A DNA stretch of 34,727 nucleotides, taken from contig NZ_FQZU01000051.1 in assembly GCF_900142135.1 (NCBI RefSeq), forward strand, positions 1 to 34,727, read 5' to 3'. A program made the position numbers and the translations under genes. Below, piece after piece: positions 1 through 7,828 of this stretch. How positions within the stretch are numbered: the stretch's first letter is position 1; the number at the start of each line of letters is the position of its first letter. Origin of the DNA: Desulfatibacillum alkenivorans DSM 16219 (GTDB lineage: Bacteria > Desulfobacterota > Desulfobacteria > Desulfobacterales > Desulfatibacillaceae). The notes beneath the pieces were generated by a model. That model was not told the DNA's origin and made no database searches. It saw nothing but the letters and a program-made list of their open reading frames with translations.

Positions 1-382
1 ATACCAAGTTGCGTTCAAAAAGGTAAGAATATTTCAGGAAAAAATCAAAAAGACGCTGGGTCCCGGCTTGCGGACGATCCTAAAAAGCAGGATCGCCCTT
101 GCCGGGATGACGATTATTTGCGGTAAGCGAAAGAGCAAAGGGCGCTTGAAGCCCTTTTATGAGGATGCCGGGGGCGGCCTCTCCCCCTCTTTGTCCGGCA
201 TGGCCGCCGCTCTCCGTCATCCCCGTGGAGGGAGGGCGGCGGGATGATTGCGGTTGTTTTGCAATCATCGTGACGCAATCCCGGAAACGGGGACCCATCG
301 TCTTTCCCGAATAGCGCCGGGGTGTGGATCCAAAGCCCGGAAAACGAATGAGCAAATTACTCAAATGACAGCAACTTGGTAT
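1..382. mobile_element. MITE-like non-autonomous element with IS630-type ends
   Basis: The stretch is bounded by perfect 12-bp inverted repeats, ATACCAAGTTGC at 1-12 and its reverse complement at 371-382, with TA at both edges as expected for IS630/Tc1-type insertion. Subterminal bases also agree with the IS630-like element at 34140: GTAA recurs at about the same offset from the tip. The interior has no credible gene. It holds strong hairpins: GATCCT/AGGATC at 76-94 inside a larger TCCCGGC/GCCGGGA stem, and a perfect 9-bp stem at 243-251/261-269. A minus-strand 94-codon reading frame inside it has low-complexity composition and is not credible. I infer that it is moved in trans by the transposase of the related IS. 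Confidence 0.75.
54..112 (-). repeat. Dispersed hairpin repeat (CGTCATCCC...GGGACCCAGCG type), copy 1
   Basis: Read on the minus strand this starts CGTCATCCCGG and ends CCGGGACCCAGCG, with an internal stem-loop. The same flanking words surround a shorter hairpin at 9350-9384. It is probably a genome-wide palindromic repeat family, which the MITE has incorporated. Confidence 0.5.
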
Positions 383-518
383 GAAAGCCCTTAATCTTAA
401 GTATATGCGAGCCTTTGCCGAAGCTTGGCCCGATCCTGAATATGTGCAAGAGTTGCTTGCACAATTGCCCTGGCGTCACCGGATTTTAGCAACAAACGCG
501 TTGACGCAAGACTCTTAA
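381..518 (+). pseudogene. Remnant of a DUF1016/YhcG-type (PDDEXK-like) gene
   Basis: The frame starting at the ATG formed by the MITE edge translates to a peptide containing LKYMRAFAEAWPD, then PEYVQELLAQLPWRH. This resembles the conserved core of the DUF1016 N-terminal domain of YhcG-like proteins, recalled from family knowledge. The similarity stops after about 35 residues and the frame closes at 516-518. The upstream half is absent, replaced by the MITE at 1-382. The family is linked to restriction or defence nucleases, but this copy cannot be functional. No start or ribosome site of its own is visible. Confidence 0.6.
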
Positions 519-646
519 CACTATCGTCGCACAGCGTCTCTATTCCTTTTTGGAGCCAGAAAAGGTTGGCTGAAGCGCTGCATTTCATCAGGAAGGCTCG
601 GCCCTGTTAAAGAATGAAAAACACAACGCTATGAAATAGAAAAACC
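519..646. other. Intergenic remainder after the DUF1016 remnant
   Basis: No gene, RNA or clear terminator is recognisable. The sequence lies downstream of the hydrolase stop on the minus strand and after the decayed DUF1016 fragment on the plus strand. Confidence 0.4.
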
Positions 647-1510
647 TTAAGATCCGCCTAATTCCAAAAAGCGTTTCAGGGCGGCGTTCCTAGCCGGATG
701 GGGCTGAAAAACAATCCCGTAGTGATTGACGCCTTCCGCCTCAAAGAGCTCGGCTTCGGGAATCTGCCGGGTCATCCTATCCGCCACGTCTTCCGGCAGC
801 AGCAGATCCTTGTCGCTCAAGAGCCCTTCGGTCGCCCGCAGGATCAATACCGGACATTTCACCTTGCCGTAATAGTCGGCGCATTGCAGCAACCGCACAT
901 TGGCGGCTTCCTCGGCGATATGGGCTGCATCGATGTTGGTGCGCACGCCGCCTTCCGCCGGTTCCAGCTCGTGACGGCAGTAGGTCTCGATGGCTTCGCT
1001 CCATGGGTGCAGATAGGGGGCGGCTTTCATCTTTTCCATGTACGCCTCTTCCGAATCGAAAATTTGTCCCAGGCGATCCAGGGCCGGCTTGATCCCCTTG
1101 AAAACCTCTTCGAATTGCTCGGGGGAAAGGTCCCCGCCGCCGTCCACCAGCACCAGGCGGTCAGTGTACTCAGGATATTCAGCGGCGAAGGCAAGGCCGA
1201 TAAAGGCCCCCAGGGAGTGCCCCATGATGACGGCTTTCTCGAAGCCCAGGTCGTCCAAAAGGCATTTGATATCCTTGGTGTGATACTCCATGGAGTATCC
1301 ATGGTCAGGCTTGTCCGAGTATCCCCTGCCTCGCAAATCCATGGCCATGACCTGACGCGCGGGCGCCAGCAGGCCTGCGAAAACGTCCCAGCAACGGCAA
1401 TTGGCCGTTATCCCGTGGATGCAAAGGATTGGCGTTCCGCCGCCCTCCCAAACCGCCAGATTGATATTGACTCCGTCCCCTTTTACCTTTTTCATGACCG
1501 GTTCAGGCAT
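647..1510 (-). CDS. Alpha/beta hydrolase
   Basis: This is a soluble alpha/beta-hydrolase fold enzyme of about 287 residues. An oxyanion-region HG lies near residue 32 and the nucleophile elbow GHSLG has its serine at about 99. A catalytic-type histidine sits in GVNHYG at about 263, and a lid-like helical insert separates strands. The fold hydrolyses esters, lactones or C-C bonds such as ring-cleavage products; the substrate cannot be read from sequence. I prefer the ATG at 1508-1510, which has GGGGGTGG about 5 bases upstream; a GTG at 1517-1519 would add three residues. It is the last gene of the minus-strand operon, about 46 bases after livM. Its position suggests it acts on the transported compound or a derivative. 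Confidence 0.85.
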   Translation of the reverse strand: MPEPVMKKVKGDGVNINLAVWEGGGTPILCIHGITANCRCWDVFAGLLAPARQVMAMDLRGRGYSDKPDHGYSMEYHTKDIKCLLDDLGFEKAVIMGHSLGAFIGLAFAAEYPEYTDRLVLVDGGGDLSPEQFEEVFKGIKPALDRLGQIFDSEEAYMEKMKAAPYLHPWSEAIETYCRHELEPAEGGVRTNIDAAHIAEEAANVRLLQCADYYGKVKCPVLILRATEGLLSDKDLLLPEDVADRMTRQIPEAELFEAEGVNHYGIVFQPHPARNAALKRFLELGGS

Positions 1511-1556
1511 GGCCGCCACCCCCTGTGTTTTGACTTGTCGTTAAATGTCCATAATA

Positions 1557-2678
1557 TCAGGAACTGAAAAACGCCTCCCCCCTGGCCCGGGCGATGAACT
1601 CCCTCGCCGACCCGACAACGCCTTTGGGGAAGAAGATAACCACCAGTATAAATAAAATGCCGAACAGCAGCAGCCAACGCTCCAATATGGTGTGCAACAG
1701 CGAAGCGTTGGGGAAAAGGTCAATGGCCAGTTTTTGCAGGTCCGGCAAAAAGGTCTGGGTAATCAGCAGAAAAGCGGCCCCCACGATGCCTCCGTACAAT
1801 GTTCCCATCCCTCCGATGATCACCATCAAGAGTACATTGAGCATGATGGCCATGACCTCGAGGGTGGACTCCGGGTTTACATACCCCACCCACATGGCGT
1901 ACAGCCCGCCTGTCATGGCGGCCACAGTGCAGCCGAGCACGATGGACAGGGTCTGGAAATAAAAGGTCTTATACCCAAGGGCCTCGGCTCTGTCGGTATT
2001 ATCCCGAATGGCCTGCAACACCCTGCCCAGGGGCGAATGGGTGAATCGCAGCATGAGTGCAAACAGCCCCAGGCATGCCAGCAGGATAAAGTAATAGGTT
2101 ATCACGCGGCCGCTGATATCCAGCCCTAAAAAACTCCCCGGGCTGAACGCCGCGGAGAAGATCCCCGGCAGGCTGATGCTGATTCCATCCTCTCCGCCGG
2201 TGAAATGGCTCAGTTTGTTGGCCAGGACGATGGTCAACTCCGCCAGGGCCAGGGTGATCATTGCGAAAAAGATCGCCTTGACCCGCAAAGAGATCAGGCT
2301 GACGATCAAGGCCAGGACGCAGGCGACCGCTACAGCCAGCAGCAATCCCAAAAACAGGTGAAAATAGGTCGGATCGCCGTATTTGCCGTTTAGAAAAGCC
2401 ACGCAATAAGCCCCGATCCCGAAAAACATGCCATGCCCGAACGAGAGGATCCCCGTGTACCCCAGCATAATGTCAAAGCTGGCAACGAGGGACGCAAAGA
2501 TGATGATTTTCAGCGCCAGATCCAGGGTCTTATAGGATGGGCCCAGAAAAGGAATTAGCACAAACAGGGCCAAAACAAGGCAGGGCAATACAAACCCGAT
2601 GCTGTAATACCTTTTTTTGCGCTGTTCGCGCCGGAGCATACTGACCGGCGTTTGCTCTGTTGCAGTTATTTCCGCCAT
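1557..2678 (-). CDS. livM: Branched-chain amino acid type ABC transporter permease LivM
   Basis: This is an inner-membrane permease of 373 residues with a short charged N-terminus (RREQRKKR) and about nine hydrophobic segments. It carries the LivM-type cytoplasmic loop (LRFTHSPLGRVLQAIRDN) and the glycine-rich GGMGTLYGGIVGAAF segment that contacts the ATPases. It pairs with LivH to form the translocation channel of an HAAT-family importer. Its start is 3 bases after the livH stop, so the two are translationally linked. The family moves branched-chain amino acids, but close relatives in anaerobic degraders move aromatic or dicarboxylic acids, so the substrate is open. Confidence 0.93.
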   Translation of the reverse strand: MAEITATEQTPVSMLRREQRKKRYYSIGFVLPCLVLALFVLIPFLGPSYKTLDLALKIIIFASLVASFDIMLGYTGILSFGHGMFFGIGAYCVAFLNGKYGDPTYFHLFLGLLLAVAVACVLALIVSLISLRVKAIFFAMITLALAELTIVLANKLSHFTGGEDGISISLPGIFSAAFSPGSFLGLDISGRVITYYFILLACLGLFALMLRFTHSPLGRVLQAIRDNTDRAEALGYKTFYFQTLSIVLGCTVAAMTGGLYAMWVGYVNPESTLEVMAIMLNVLLMVIIGGMGTLYGGIVGAAFLLITQTFLPDLQKLAIDLFPNASLLHTILERWLLLFGILFILVVIFFPKGVVGSAREFIARARGEAFFSS

Positions 2679-2681
2679 GAT

Positions 2682-3671
2682 TTATTTACCCGCGGTGAAG
2701 AGGCCTTTCGGCCTGATGAGTAGAATGATGATCATGATGATGATATTGACGCCGGCCGCCGCCCAGGGAACCAGATAAGCCACGTAATTATAAGACAGCC
2801 CCACGATCAGAGCCCCCACCAGGGAGCCTGTGACGCTGCCCAGCCCGCCGATGATCACCACGATAAATGCGAAAAGGAGATAGGTCGAGCCCATGTCCGG
2901 ATAGACCTGCAGGCTGAATATGGACATGGCCAGGCCCCCCAGGGCGGCCAGGCCCGCGCCCACGGCGAAGACGCCTGTAAAAAGCAGAAAGATGTTGTGC
3001 CCCATGGCCTGCACCATGTCGCGGTTTTCAACCCCCGCCCGCACGATCAGTCCCAGTTTGGTCTTCTTTAGAATAAGCTGGACGGCGCCGAAAACCAAAG
3101 CCCCTATCAGGATGCAGATAATCCGGTACCGGTCGATGATGACGTCAAAGACGTCCCAGTTGCCTTGAAAGGTGAGGGGCACCGACATGACGTCGTCATT
3201 GGGCCCCCAAATCACGCGGATCATTTCCACCAGGACGATGGTGGCGCCGAATGTGATCAGAATCTGAAACAGATGATTGCCGTATACCCTCCTTACGATC
3301 ACCCGCTCTAAAACCATGCCCAACACAGCGACCACCGTCATGGCGCAGATGATAGCCGCAGCAAAGGCCCCGAAATTCAGCAGCACCGAATCGGCCTGGA
3401 CCCATTTTTCCAGGAGCTTGAAGGTGCTGAAGCCCACATAGGCGCCCCAGGCGAACAAGGCGCCGTGGGCGAAGTTCAGCACATCCATTAACCCCAGAAT
3501 AATGCTGACTCCCGACGCCACCAAAAACAAAAGCATGCCCATGGCCAGCCCGGCGATGGTCAGGGTCAGGTAGGTTTTGGGGGGCATGCCGAAAAGGGGC
3601 AGCAGCAACAGAACGGCGATCCCGGCAATGACGAGTTCATTGTCCCAGCGTTTAAGTATTGTCTCTGTCAT
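2682..3671 (-). CDS. livH: Branched-chain amino acid type ABC transporter permease LivH
   Basis: This is the second inner-membrane permease, 329 residues, with about eight hydrophobic helices. LivH hallmarks include the GLMDVLNFAHGALFAWGAY segment and the C-terminal GGLGSVTGSLVGALIVG ATPase-contact loop. AAGGAAA about 6 bases upstream supports the ATG at 3669-3671. It lies 19 bases after livF and directly before livM in one operon. It forms the channel heterodimer with LivM. Confidence 0.93.
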   Translation of the reverse strand: MTETILKRWDNELVIAGIAVLLLLPLFGMPPKTYLTLTIAGLAMGMLLFLVASGVSIILGLMDVLNFAHGALFAWGAYVGFSTFKLLEKWVQADSVLLNFGAFAAAIICAMTVVAVLGMVLERVIVRRVYGNHLFQILITFGATIVLVEMIRVIWGPNDDVMSVPLTFQGNWDVFDVIIDRYRIICILIGALVFGAVQLILKKTKLGLIVRAGVENRDMVQAMGHNIFLLFTGVFAVGAGLAALGGLAMSIFSLQVYPDMGSTYLLFAFIVVIIGGLGSVTGSLVGALIVGLSYNYVAYLVPWAAAGVNIIIMIIILLIRPKGLFTAGK

Positions 3672-3690
3672 TGGCTTTCCTTCAATTCGG

Positions 3691-4413
3691 TCAGCTTTTG
3701 GATTTGGATATTCCCAAATATCGGCTTTTCAATTCTTCATCGTCCACAAGGGCTTCCATCCGCCCGCTGTGCACGATGCGCCCGTCATCCAAAATGTGAA
3801 AATAATCGCCCACGGCGCTGGCCATGTAGAAATTCTGCTCCACGAGAACAACGACGCACTCTTCCTTGATCTGGTTTATGGCCTCGATCAGGGCCTCCAC
3901 GATGATGGGCGCCAGCCCCTTGGAGGGCTCGTCGATTAGCAGCAGGGAAATATTGTTTACCATGGCCCGGCCAATGGCCAGCATTTGCTTTTGCCCGCCG
4001 CTCAGGTTTCCGGCCGGCGCATGCCAGAACTTGCCCAATGCGCCGAATAATTCCAGGATTCTGTCCAGCCTTCCGGCTGTGGCCTCATCCTCTTTGAGCT
4101 TGGCCACTTTGAAATTCTCCTCCACGGTCAGATCGGCGAAGATTCCCATGTCCTCCGGGACGTAACCGATCCCCATACGGGCGATCTCGTAGGGGCGCTT
4201 GCCTTGTATGTTCATGCCGTTGTAGACGATGACCCCCTCTGACGGCGGAAGCAGCCCCATCAAGGTTTTCAGGGTGGTGCTCTTGCCCGCGCCGTTGCGG
4301 CCGATGAGCACGGTGACGGCGTCGGCCCGGGCTTCGAAGGAAATGCCCTGAAGAATATGGTGGTGGCCGATGTAGGTCTGCAGATTATCGGCTTTCAAGA
4401 CGGCATCATTCAC
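3691..4413 (-). CDS. livF: ABC transporter ATP-binding protein LivF
   Basis: This is a complete 240-residue ABC ATPase. Walker A GRNGAGKS is at 38-45, the signature LSGGQ at 137-141, and Walker B LLLIDEP at 157-163, followed by the LivF-typical SKGLAP. The GYVPEDMGIF segment around 83-91 is the Q-loop region; the family often has PEDRG here. The first 8 bases overlap the end of livG. It should pair with LivG to power import through LivHM. Confidence 0.94.
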   Translation of the reverse strand: MNDAVLKADNLQTYIGHHHILQGISFEARADAVTVLIGRNGAGKSTTLKTLMGLLPPSEGVIVYNGMNIQGKRPYEIARMGIGYVPEDMGIFADLTVEENFKVAKLKEDEATAGRLDRILELFGALGKFWHAPAGNLSGGQKQMLAIGRAMVNNISLLLIDEPSKGLAPIIVEALIEAINQIKEECVVVLVEQNFYMASAVGDYFHILDDGRIVHSGRMEALVDDEELKSRYLGISKSKS

Positions 4414-5182
4414 GTTTCGCCCCTCCTCCCAGATAAGCCTCCTGGACTTCTTTGCTGCGGTAGATGGTTTCCGGGTCGCTGTCGGCGATGAGGCGGCCGT
4501 CCTGCAGAACGGCGATGGAATCCGATAGATTCATGATCATATCCATCTTGTGCTCCACCAACAAAATGGTTTTGTCGCCCATGGATTTGATGCGCTCCAG
4601 AATCTCCAAAATGGCGGGCACTTCCTCCTGGGACATGCCCGCCGTGGGTTCATCCAGAAAAAGAATCTCCGGTTTCAATGCCATCAAAATGGCCATTTCC
4701 AGCTTGCGCTGCTCGCCATGCGTCAGCAAATTCGCCGGATACAACCATTTTTCATCCAAAAGCACTTCCTTGAGAATCTGGTAGGCTTCATCCTCACAGG
4801 CCGAAAAATGGAGATAGTGACGCCAGAAATTGAACCCGTACCCCTTCCGGGCCTGGATGGCCAGACGGACGTTTTCCAGGACCGTCAGCAGGGGAAAGAT
4901 GTTGGTGAGCTGAAAAGAACGCCCCAACCCCAGCCTGCAACGCATGGGGGCGCTCAGGTTGGTGATGTCCTTCCCCTTCAGAAACACCTTGCCGCCTGTG
5001 GGCTTGTATTGACCGCTCAACAAATTGAAGAAGGTGGTTTTGCCCGCTCCGTTGGGGCCGATAATCGACTTTAACGTAAACGGCATAACCTCCAGGCTTA
5101 CCTGGTCCACGGCCGCATGGCCGCCGAAACGGATGGTAAGGTCCTTTACGGCGATTATGGGGTTGTTATTCGTCGCATTCAT
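4406..5182 (-). CDS. livG: ABC transporter ATP-binding protein LivG
   Basis: This is a 258-residue ABC ATPase of the LivG subfamily. Walker A GPNGAGKT is at 42-49, the signature is the variant LTHGEQ at 153-158 (normal for LivG), and Walker B ILFLDEP at 173-179 is followed by TAGMS. GGAG lies about 8 bases before the ATG. It is the first gene after the binding protein, separated from it by a strong hairpin at 5213-5236, and overlaps livF by 8 bases. Confidence 0.94.
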   Translation of the reverse strand: MNATNNNPIIAVKDLTIRFGGHAAVDQVSLEVMPFTLKSIIGPNGAGKTTFFNLLSGQYKPTGGKVFLKGKDITNLSAPMRCRLGLGRSFQLTNIFPLLTVLENVRLAIQARKGYGFNFWRHYLHFSACEDEAYQILKEVLLDEKWLYPANLLTHGEQRKLEMAILMALKPEILFLDEPTAGMSQEEVPAILEILERIKSMGDKTILLVEHKMDMIMNLSDSIAVLQDGRLIADSDPETIYRSKEVQEAYLGGGAKRE

Positions 5183-5212
5183 GGCATTCGCTCCGGCGGT
5201 CCGCTGGAATCA

Positions 5213-5236
5213 GCCCGTCTCCATCCGGAGACGGGC
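5213..5236 (-). promoter_or_regulatory. Intra-operon hairpin between binding-protein gene and livG
   Basis: A perfect 10-bp stem (GCCCGTCTCC, loop ATCC, GGAGACGGGC) fills the 78-base gap. It is not followed by a T-run on the minus strand, so it is more likely an mRNA-stabilising or attenuating element than a terminator. Such an element would favour high expression of the periplasmic binding protein over the membrane parts. Confidence 0.6.
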
Positions 5237-5260
5237 GAATTGGGTCGCTTGGGCCTCAAA

Positions 5261-6460
5261 CTACTTTTTGTTTGCAATGGGCGGAGCCGTTTCATCCATG
5301 GTCAGCTCCCGGGTGAGCACCGGAATGGCCCATTCTACATCCGGGTCCACTTTCAGCTTAAAAGCGAACATGGTTTGCAGGGCCTGATGATCCTCCTTGC
5401 GGAATTTCATCGTCCCTTTGGGCGTCATGAATTCCATGCCTTCCATGGCGGCGATGAGCTTTTCCGTGTCCGTGCTTCCGGCGGCCGTGATGGCTTTCAC
5501 CACCGCGCCGGCGGCTGCAAAACCGCCGCATGTAAAGAAATCCGGGGGATCGCCAAAGCGTTTGAAATGCTCTTCCACCAGCCAGTCATTCACGGGGTTT
5601 TTAGGATTTTCGTAGTAATAGTACGTGGCGCCCTGCATGCCGTCCAGCGGCTTCATCATCTTGAGAGCCGCAAGGACGTTTCCGCCGCTGGTGATCTCGA
5701 TTCCGTATTTATCGAGTCCGGCCGATATCAATTGGGGAATGGGGCCGCCTTTTCCGGCCCAGATCACCCAGACGAATTTGGGCTCCGGCAGGTCTTTCAT
5801 GGCCTCAATGATTCTTTGGATCGGGGCCACAAAATCCGTGCCCTTGGGGTCGCAATACTCCTCGTGCACGATTTTGGCGCCCAGTTTTTCGGCGGCCTCT
5901 TTGTAGGCGGCGATGCCGTCCCGGCCAAAGGCGTAATCCTGGCCGATGCAGGCGATGCTCACCCCGGGTTTGGCCACGGCCGCCGCATTGGAAATGGCGT
6001 CCTGGCTGGAATTTCTTCCGGTTCTGAAAACATACCGGTTCCAATCCTTGCCGGTAATCGAATCCGCTACCGCAGGCTCCACAATCAAAATCTTCTTGAA
6101 ATCCCGGGCCACGGGCAGCACCGCCAAGGCCACGCCGCTGCTGGTGGGGCCGATGGCCAGATCAACCTTGTCATCGCTGTATAGTTTGGTGAGCAGCATC
6201 TTGGCCCTGGCCGCTTGAAGCTGAGTGTCTTCGATGACCAGAGTCACATCCCTGCCGTTTATCTGATTGGTTCCCTTGGTGAAATACTCCAAACCCATTT
6301 TGAAGCCGGTGACCTCGGCCTTGCCGTAGATCTCCAAAGGTCCGCTGAGTCCCTGTATAATGCCGATCTTGATGGGCTCCGCTCCCAGCGCCGTTGAAGC
6401 CGTCATGGCTATCGACGCGCCTACGACCAGTAAAAATATGATCCCCGCTCTTGCTTTCAT
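5261..6460 (-). CDS. livK: Periplasmic substrate-binding protein (LivK/Peripla_BP_6 type)
   Basis: The protein has 399 residues. The start is set at the ATG at 6458-6460 because AAGGGAGGT lies just upstream and the protein then begins with a textbook signal peptide: MKARAG, a hydrophobic core, and cleavage after TALGA near residue 27. The mature protein starts with IKIGIIQGLSGPLEIYGK, typical of HAAT-family type I periplasmic binding proteins. IGPTSSGVALAV forms part of the ligand cleft. It delivers the ligand to LivHM. At this length and divergence it need not bind branched-chain amino acids; aromatic or short-chain acids are plausible. The gene symbol denotes the family role only. Confidence 0.88.
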   Translation of the reverse strand: MKARAGIIFLLVVGASIAMTASTALGAEPIKIGIIQGLSGPLEIYGKAEVTGFKMGLEYFTKGTNQINGRDVTLVIEDTQLQAARAKMLLTKLYSDDKVDLAIGPTSSGVALAVLPVARDFKKILIVEPAVADSITGKDWNRYVFRTGRNSSQDAISNAAAVAKPGVSIACIGQDYAFGRDGIAAYKEAAEKLGAKIVHEEYCDPKGTDFVAPIQRIIEAMKDLPEPKFVWVIWAGKGGPIPQLISAGLDKYGIEITSGGNVLAALKMMKPLDGMQGATYYYYENPKNPVNDWLVEEHFKRFGDPPDFFTCGGFAAAGAVVKAITAAGSTDTEKLIAAMEGMEFMTPKGTMKFRKEDHQALQTMFAFKLKVDPDVEWAIPVLTRELTMDETAPPIANKK

Positions 6461-6642
6461 CGGATACCTCCCTTGTGGGTTGATTAAAGAGAATCCAAAC
6501 AACCTGTCCTATAAATCGCTCCTATTCCGGCGGCCTGTCGCCGCATAGCCCAAGGCGGCGCCCGATGCCGGCGGTCGTTTGCCGAAAAGCTGAAATTGCT
6601 CCTAAAGAGCCGTCATGCCGGGCATGTAGCAAAATTGATACA
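6461..6642. other. Gap between dehydrogenase stop and binding-protein start
   Basis: No gene or clear promoter is visible. I found no sigma-54 element here, which is consistent with read-through from the promoter at 7555-7569. A short GGCG/CGCC stem near 6530 is too weak to call. Confidence 0.35.
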
Positions 6643-7503
6643 TCAGTAGGTGAGGACCATGCCGCCGTCAAACAGCATATCCCCTCCCACGAGATATTTG
6701 GCGAAACGGGAAAAGCCGAAAAGCATCAGATTGGCCGCCTCAATGGGCGACATCATCTCCTTGATCCGGGAAGCCCCCATCATGACATCGCGAACAACCT
6801 CTTCAGGCTTAATGCCGCGCTGCGCCGCCTGGGCGTTGATCTGGTTCAGGGCCAGGGGGGTTTTGACAAACCCCGTGCTGAGCGTAAAGGAACGGACCCG
6901 GCCTTCGCCTTCGGCCGAGATGGACTGGCTCAAGGCGCGCAATCCGAACTTGGTGATGTTGTAGACCGGCTTGTTCCTGGTGCAGATATGAGCGTGCACC
7001 GAGGCCATATTGGCGATGACGCCGCATCCGTCATGGCTGTTTTTCATGTGGGGGATGGCGAGCTTGGAGAGATAAAAAGGCGCCCGGAGCATCAGGGACT
7101 GCATCTGATCGTATTTGTCCATGGGGAAGTTTTCGACGGAGTCGATATGCTGAATTCCCGCGATATTGGCCAGATACTTGATGGCGCCCAGCTTGGCCGC
7201 TTCCGTCACAGCCTTGTCCATGTCCGCGTCCCTGGACAAATCGCACGGCAAAAACACCATTTGCCCGCCCATGTCGCGGGCCAGCTTTTGCGTCTTGCGG
7301 CCTTCTTCCTCATTGATGTCCAGGCCGATGGTCATCAACTGGTTCGCCGCTGCCGCAATGGCCGTAGCCCGCCCGATGCCGGTGCCGGCGCCGGTGACGA
7401 TGCAGACGTTGGAACTGTTGAATTGCGGGTCTGACAGGATCAGAATATCCTCACTCCCGATGGCCGGTTCCTTGGCGTCTTCCGGTTTGATGGTTTCTTC
7501 CAT
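6643..7503 (-). CDS. Short-chain dehydrogenase/reductase (SDR)
   Basis: This is a classical SDR of 286 residues, with the start chosen at the ATG at 7501-7503 behind GGAGG. After a roughly 30-residue N-terminal tail it shows the cofactor motif TGAGTGIG at 37-44, the NIAG motif at 113-116, the active-site serine near 168 in MASVHA, and YNITK with Tyr181 and Lys185. An aspartate after the second beta strand (GLDINEE) favours NAD(H). The overall look is like 3-hydroxybutyrate or 3-hydroxyacyl dehydrogenases, but the substrate is not determinable. It is the first gene behind the sigma-54 promoter and is predicted to be co-transcribed with the transporter. Confidence 0.85.
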   Translation of the reverse strand: MEETIKPEDAKEPAIGSEDILILSDPQFNSSNVCIVTGAGTGIGRATAIAAAANQLMTIGLDINEEEGRKTQKLARDMGGQMVFLPCDLSRDADMDKAVTEAAKLGAIKYLANIAGIQHIDSVENFPMDKYDQMQSLMLRAPFYLSKLAIPHMKNSHDGCGVIANMASVHAHICTRNKPVYNITKFGLRALSQSISAEGEGRVRSFTLSTGFVKTPLALNQINAQAAQRGIKPEEVVRDVMMGASRIKEMMSPIEAANLMLFGFSRFAKYLVGGDMLFDGGMVLTY

Positions 7504-7554
7504 GGACGTCCTCCTGCAGAAAAGAGTGTGCGGAAAGTGGTGCAAATAGATAGA

Positions 7555-7569
7555 GCAAGTACCGTGCCA
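7555..7569 (-). promoter_or_regulatory. Sigma-54 (-24/-12) promoter for the SDR-liv operon
   Basis: On the minus strand the sequence is TGGCAC, five bases (GGTAC), then TTGC, an exact match to the sigma-54 consensus with the obligatory GG and GC spacing. It lies about 52 bases upstream of the dehydrogenase ATG, and a sigma-54 activator is encoded divergently next to it. Confidence 0.88.
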
Positions 7570-7828
7570 GCTGATATTGCCCCCGATATAACCTGAGAGG
7601 ATAACGAGTCTATAATATTCAACTATTTGAAATTATGTCTTTATCCGAAAATCTTCCCGCCGCGCGAGGATCTTTGTGATAACACGGGCCTGGACAGCAG
7701 GCCCCGAAAAGTGTATCCTCCGATATACATGTCCTCGAATTGCTACAGTTAAGCGGTCCAATATCCGGCAAATCTTCAAATCAATCTTTCCATATTCACG
7801 AAACCCCTATGTTGTTAAGGAGGCGGCC

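Noticed and set aside
80-364. 94-codon minus-strand frame inside the MITE
   Set aside because: It spans hairpin repeats of a non-coding element and has no family resemblance.
397-588. 63-codon minus-strand frame
   Set aside because: It is antisense to the DUF1016 remnant and has no recognisable domain.
5117-6184. 355-codon plus-strand frame opposite the binding-protein gene
   Set aside because: It is antisense to a gene with a signal peptide, ribosome site and clear family features.
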